In this document: positions 62,019-64,000 of the stretch, one piece after another
Numbering within the stretch: position 1 is the first letter of the stretch
Layout of the letters: every line of letters starts with the position of its first letter
DNA from: an uncultured Holophaga sp.
Lineage (GTDB): Bacteria > Acidobacteriota > Holophagae > Holophagales > Holophagaceae
DNA: 64,000 bases
NCBI RefSeq assembly: GCF_963677305.1
Contig: NZ_OY781925.1
Location: forward strand, 3,376,783 to 3,440,782
Direction: 5' to 3'
The notes under the pieces: model-generated
What the model was told of the DNA's origin: nothing
Databases searched by the model: none
The model's input: the letters and a program-made list of their open reading frames with translations, nothing else
Position numbers and translations under genes: made by a program

Positions 62019-62752
62019 AGTCGCCTCCAGCCACCGCTGCCCTCGGCCACCCCGGGGTTGTAGAATTTGTAGATCGTGGCGCCATTGTTGAGGACCACCA
62101 GGAGCCCCATGGGGCCACCGGTCATGGCCTCGCCGTTCTGGAGCCCGACGACAGCGATATAGAAAGGGGTATTGAAGCGCTTGTTGACGCCGCTGATCTT
62201 TACCTGACCGAGGGCTGAGAGGTTGGCGGCATCCGAGGAGGGATCGCTCAGCAGGGACGCAAAGGATGAAGTGCTGTCACTGAACGGCTCCACACTGGAG
62301 AGTGCGGCATTGCCGCTGGCAGCGGTGCTCCACCAGGTGCTGCCCGCGACAACGATCCCGGCGTGCAGGCACTCCCGGCTTGTGGCTCTGTAGTGAAAGG
62401 CCTCGGCACTGCTGATTCCATCACTCAGGATCGTCGAGGTGGAAACACTGGTGCCCGCCTGGGTGATGGCGTCCCCGTAGGCCAGAAGGTAGGGGCTGCT
62501 GCTGCTCCAGCCACCCTGGACAGCCACGGTCACATCACGTCCCGTGGCCACGCAGTGCTTGTGGGCATCCACCAGGGTCCCCTCAAGGTCATCCATGAGC
62601 GAGCGCACGGCCCCGGAGGGCCGACTCCCCAGCCTGGAGACCCCGACCGACATCAGCACCCCGACGATCACCAAGACCACCAGCAGCTCCACCAGAGTGA
62701 AGCCTCGGTCCCGGCCCGACCTGGGGCCCCGCAGCGGGTAAGGACCTGGAAT
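62015..62752 (-). CDS. fimT: Minor pilin FimT/GspH-like protein
   Basis: The ~245-aa protein carries the prepilin site RGFTLVELLVVLVIVGVLM and the GspH/FimT body (LMDDLEGTLVDAHKHCVATGRDVTVAV). It begins the minor pilin operon fimT-pilV-pilW-pilX-pilY1, which primes pilus assembly. The start is unsettled: an ATT at 62752 has a perfect GGAGG 6 nt upstream and gives a normal leader, whereas the nearest in-frame ATG, at 62809, has no ribosome site and would give a leader about 19 residues longer. Confidence 0.78.
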   Translation of the reverse strand: MPGPYPLRGPRSGRDRGFTLVELLVVLVIVGVLMSVGVSRLGSRPSGAVRSLMDDLEGTLVDAHKHCVATGRDVTVAVQGGWSSSSPYLLAYGDAITQAGTSVSTSTILSDGISSAEAFHYRATSRECLHAGIVVAGSTWWSTAASGNAALSSVEPFSDSTSSFASLLSDPSSDAANLSALGQVKISGVNKRFNTPFYIAVVGLQNGEAMTGGPMGLLVVLNNGATIYKFYNPGVAEGSGGWRRL

Positions 62753-63026
62753 GGCGCACCTCCGGAGTGACTTACATGGGTGAATTATCCGGACACTTCC
62801 CCACAGCATCCACGCAAGGGGTCCGGAATGAGTCCCTGTGCCGTCCAATGGGATAGTGGCATCGACCAAAGGCCAACAGGGTCATCACACTCGCCGGCAA
62901 CTGCCTCAACACAAGAGCTAAGTTGAGTTTTAAAAAGCCATGCAATCCATCACCCGACACACAGCACGCCCATTTCGCCCATCACCACCCTGATCCTTTC
63001 CATTCAGCCATGGCTATGCTGATCAC
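62753..63026. promoter_or_regulatory. Divergent spacer upstream of pilus operon and methyltransferase
   Basis: The 274-nt spacer becomes AT-rich at ~62915-62945 (TTTTAAAAAGCC), the most likely place for the pilus operon promoter. No sigma-54 or other consensus was firmly matched. Confidence 0.35.
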
Positions 63027-63638
63027 ATGGACCTCAGAGCGGCCTTCGGCGATCTCGACATCTACCTCTTCGACCAGCTCCTGAAGGGACGCTTCAGCCC
63101 CCACTCCATCCTGCTGGACGCAGGGTGCGGAGCCGGACGGAACCTGGCCCCCTTCCTGAGGGGCGGCTTCGAGGTGCATGGCATCGACCGGAATCCTGAG
63201 GCCCTGGAGGAGGCCCGCGCCCTTGCCGCCACCCATGTGGTGGACCTGCCGAAGGACCGCTTCCAGGTTGCGACACTGGAGGCCCTGCCCCAGGCCGACC
63301 AGAGCTTCGATGCCGTCATCTGCTGCGCAGTCCTGCACTTCGCCAAGGATCCCGTCCACTTCCAGGCCATGTGGGGTGAGCTGGGAAGGGTCCTGCGCCC
63401 CGGCGGGCTGCTCTTCGTGCGCCTGGCCTCCAGCATGGGCATGGCGGACAGGCTGCAGCCCCTCGGGGAGAGCCGCTTCCGCCTGCCGGACGGCACAGAG
63501 CGCTTCCTGGTCGATGAGGCCATGATCGAGGAAATGGTGAGGAGCCTCCCGGGCACCCTCCTGGACCCCGTAAAGACCACTCTGGTGGCGGGAAAGCGCG
63601 CCATGACCACCCTCTGCCTCCGGAAGTCGCCGGACTGA
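63027..63638 (+). CDS. Class I SAM-dependent methyltransferase
   Basis: The 203-aa protein has motif I LLDAGCGAGRNLAPFL (residues ~29-44), HGIDRNPEALEEA as motif II, FDAVICCAVLHFAKDP as motif IV and LRPGGLLFVRLAS as motif V. It resembles the TehB/Methyltransf_11 group, with substrate unknown. It is divergent from the pilus operon and followed by a terminator. Confidence 0.85.
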   Translation: MDLRAAFGDLDIYLFDQLLKGRFSPHSILLDAGCGAGRNLAPFLRGGFEVHGIDRNPEALEEARALAATHVVDLPKDRFQVATLEALPQADQSFDAVICCAVLHFAKDPVHFQAMWGELGRVLRPGGLLFVRLASSMGMADRLQPLGESRFRLPDGTERFLVDEAMIEEMVRSLPGTLLDPVKTTLVAGKRAMTTLCLRKSPD

Positions 63639-63666
63639 AGATCACCCGTCGAGGCGGTACAGGCAG

Positions 63667-63688
63667 AGGCCCCCGACTCCGGGGGCCT
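63667..63688. terminator. Terminator between methyltransferase and small-protein operon
   Basis: A perfect 8-bp stem AGGCCCCC/GGGGGCCT with a 6-nt loop is followed by TCT. The convergent setting suggests bidirectional use. Confidence 0.65.
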
Positions 63689-63710
63689 TCTACGGTGGGA
63701 CAGGATCCCC

Positions 63711-63815
63711 CTACTTGTTCTCGCGCTTCTGGCGCAGCTGGCCCCAGGTGCAGACCAGGCCGAGGAAGACCATCAGCGAGCAGAGGTAGATGGCAACGGA
63801 TGCATTCACGTGCAT
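63711..63815 (-). CDS. 34-aa single-pass membrane peptide
   Basis: An N-terminal MHVNASVAIYLCSLMVFLGL leads into a membrane helix and a basic tail (GQLRQKRENK). GGAG lies 9 nt before the ATG. It follows another 34-aa membrane peptide by 13 nt. Such peptides occur as small subunits of Na+/solute symporters or respiratory complexes; which applies cannot be told here. Confidence 0.6.
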   Translation of the reverse strand: MHVNASVAIYLCSLMVFLGLVCTWGQLRQKRENK

Positions 63816-63828
63816 GGCGGATTTCTCC

Positions 63829-63933
63829 CTAGAACTTCTTGCCGGGGTTGAGGCTGCGCCAGACGCCGTAGATGGCGAAGGCGATGATCAGCGTGAAGAC
63901 GAGTTCAGCGATGAAGAGCTTGATGACCCACAT
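63829..63933 (-). CDS. 34-aa single-pass membrane peptide
   Basis: One helix, FIAELVFTLIIAFAIYGVW, follows MWVIKL, and a basic tail RSLNPGKKF ends it. The ATG follows directly after the TAA of the upstream gene, so translation is coupled. It may be a small accessory subunit of that gene's product. Confidence 0.6.
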   Translation of the reverse strand: MWVIKLFIAELVFTLIIAFAIYGVWRSLNPGKKF

Positions 63934-64000
63934 TTAGGCTTCTCCTTCCACAGCGAGGGCGGCACCGCAGCAGGAGCCGGACTCCTCGTCCTTCTCGCGG
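63934..64000 (-). CDS. C-terminus of an unidentified protein (partial)
   Basis: Only the last 21 residues or so are visible: charged REKDEESGS, then CCGAALAVEGEA and TAA. The gene enters from the right edge and heads the unit with the two 34-aa membrane peptides. The length is too short to name it. Confidence 0.5.
   Translation of the reverse strand, partial: REKDEESGSCCGAALAVEGEA

Overview
The window is a 64 kb stretch of very GC-rich bacterial chromosome, about two thirds G+C by eye, with dense genes and strong GGAGG ribosome sites. Gene content points to a Gram-negative anaerobe or facultative anaerobe of the Acidobacteriota, most likely Holophagaceae (Holophaga/Geothrix-like): Kdo transferase, an RND efflux pump with an outer-membrane channel, type IV minor pilins, Rex plus AdhE, and several secreted subtype-B tannases. 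The taxon is an inference from content and recalled family distributions; no search was run. There are no rRNA genes and no CRISPR array. One tRNA (Arg, CCT) is present.

Layout. 1-7445: redox and fermentation block (adhE fragment, Rex repressor), two peptidases (M1 aminopeptidase, C69 dipeptidase), a degenerate GGDEF-hemerythrin protein and a FabG-type reductase, followed by an 86-bp tandem repeat. 7698-16401: S46 dipeptidyl peptidase, an IspH-UbiA fusion, an RsbW-like kinase, a Crp/Fnr regulator divergent from a metal-ligand-less CO-dehydrogenase-like protein, a REC-HATPase protein and Kdo transferase. 16446-23753: COG0523 GTPase / rhodanese / MauE-like / Cys-rich cluster, a PEGA Ser/Thr kinase, malate:quinone oxidoreductase and a YbiT-type ABC-F protein. 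23805-34840: an Ig-repeat tannase-like lipoprotein, tRNA-Arg, a hybrid histidine kinase, a second tannase and a divergent LytS/LytTR two-component system. 35490-44468: a four-gene MdtABC-type RND efflux operon with 4-nt overlaps. 44537-50214: XdhC and DUF364 genes, then a third tannase with its own divergent LytS/LytTR system. 50264-54875: cyclic-nucleotide-domain proteins, a MarR/membrane protein pair, a transposase remnant and an MFS transporter. 54924-62752: a type IV pilus minor-pilin operon ending in PilY1. 63027-64000: a methyltransferase and an operon of 34-residue membrane peptides.

The most interesting themes are as follows. (1) A module [secreted tannase <-> divergent LytS/LytTR sensor-regulator] occurs twice, flanking the RND pump, and a third Ig-decorated tannase lies nearby; this suggests a regulated locus for galloyl-ester (tannin) sensing, hydrolysis and phenolic export. 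(2) IspH is fused to a membrane UbiA-type prenyltransferase domain. (3) A small protein shaped like the C-terminal domain of anaerobic CO dehydrogenase, but without its cluster cysteines, sits divergent to a Crp-family regulator with a palindrome between them. (4) Several sharp palindromes lie next to regulator genes (1181-1206, 13492-13509, 50217-50232, 51776-51791).
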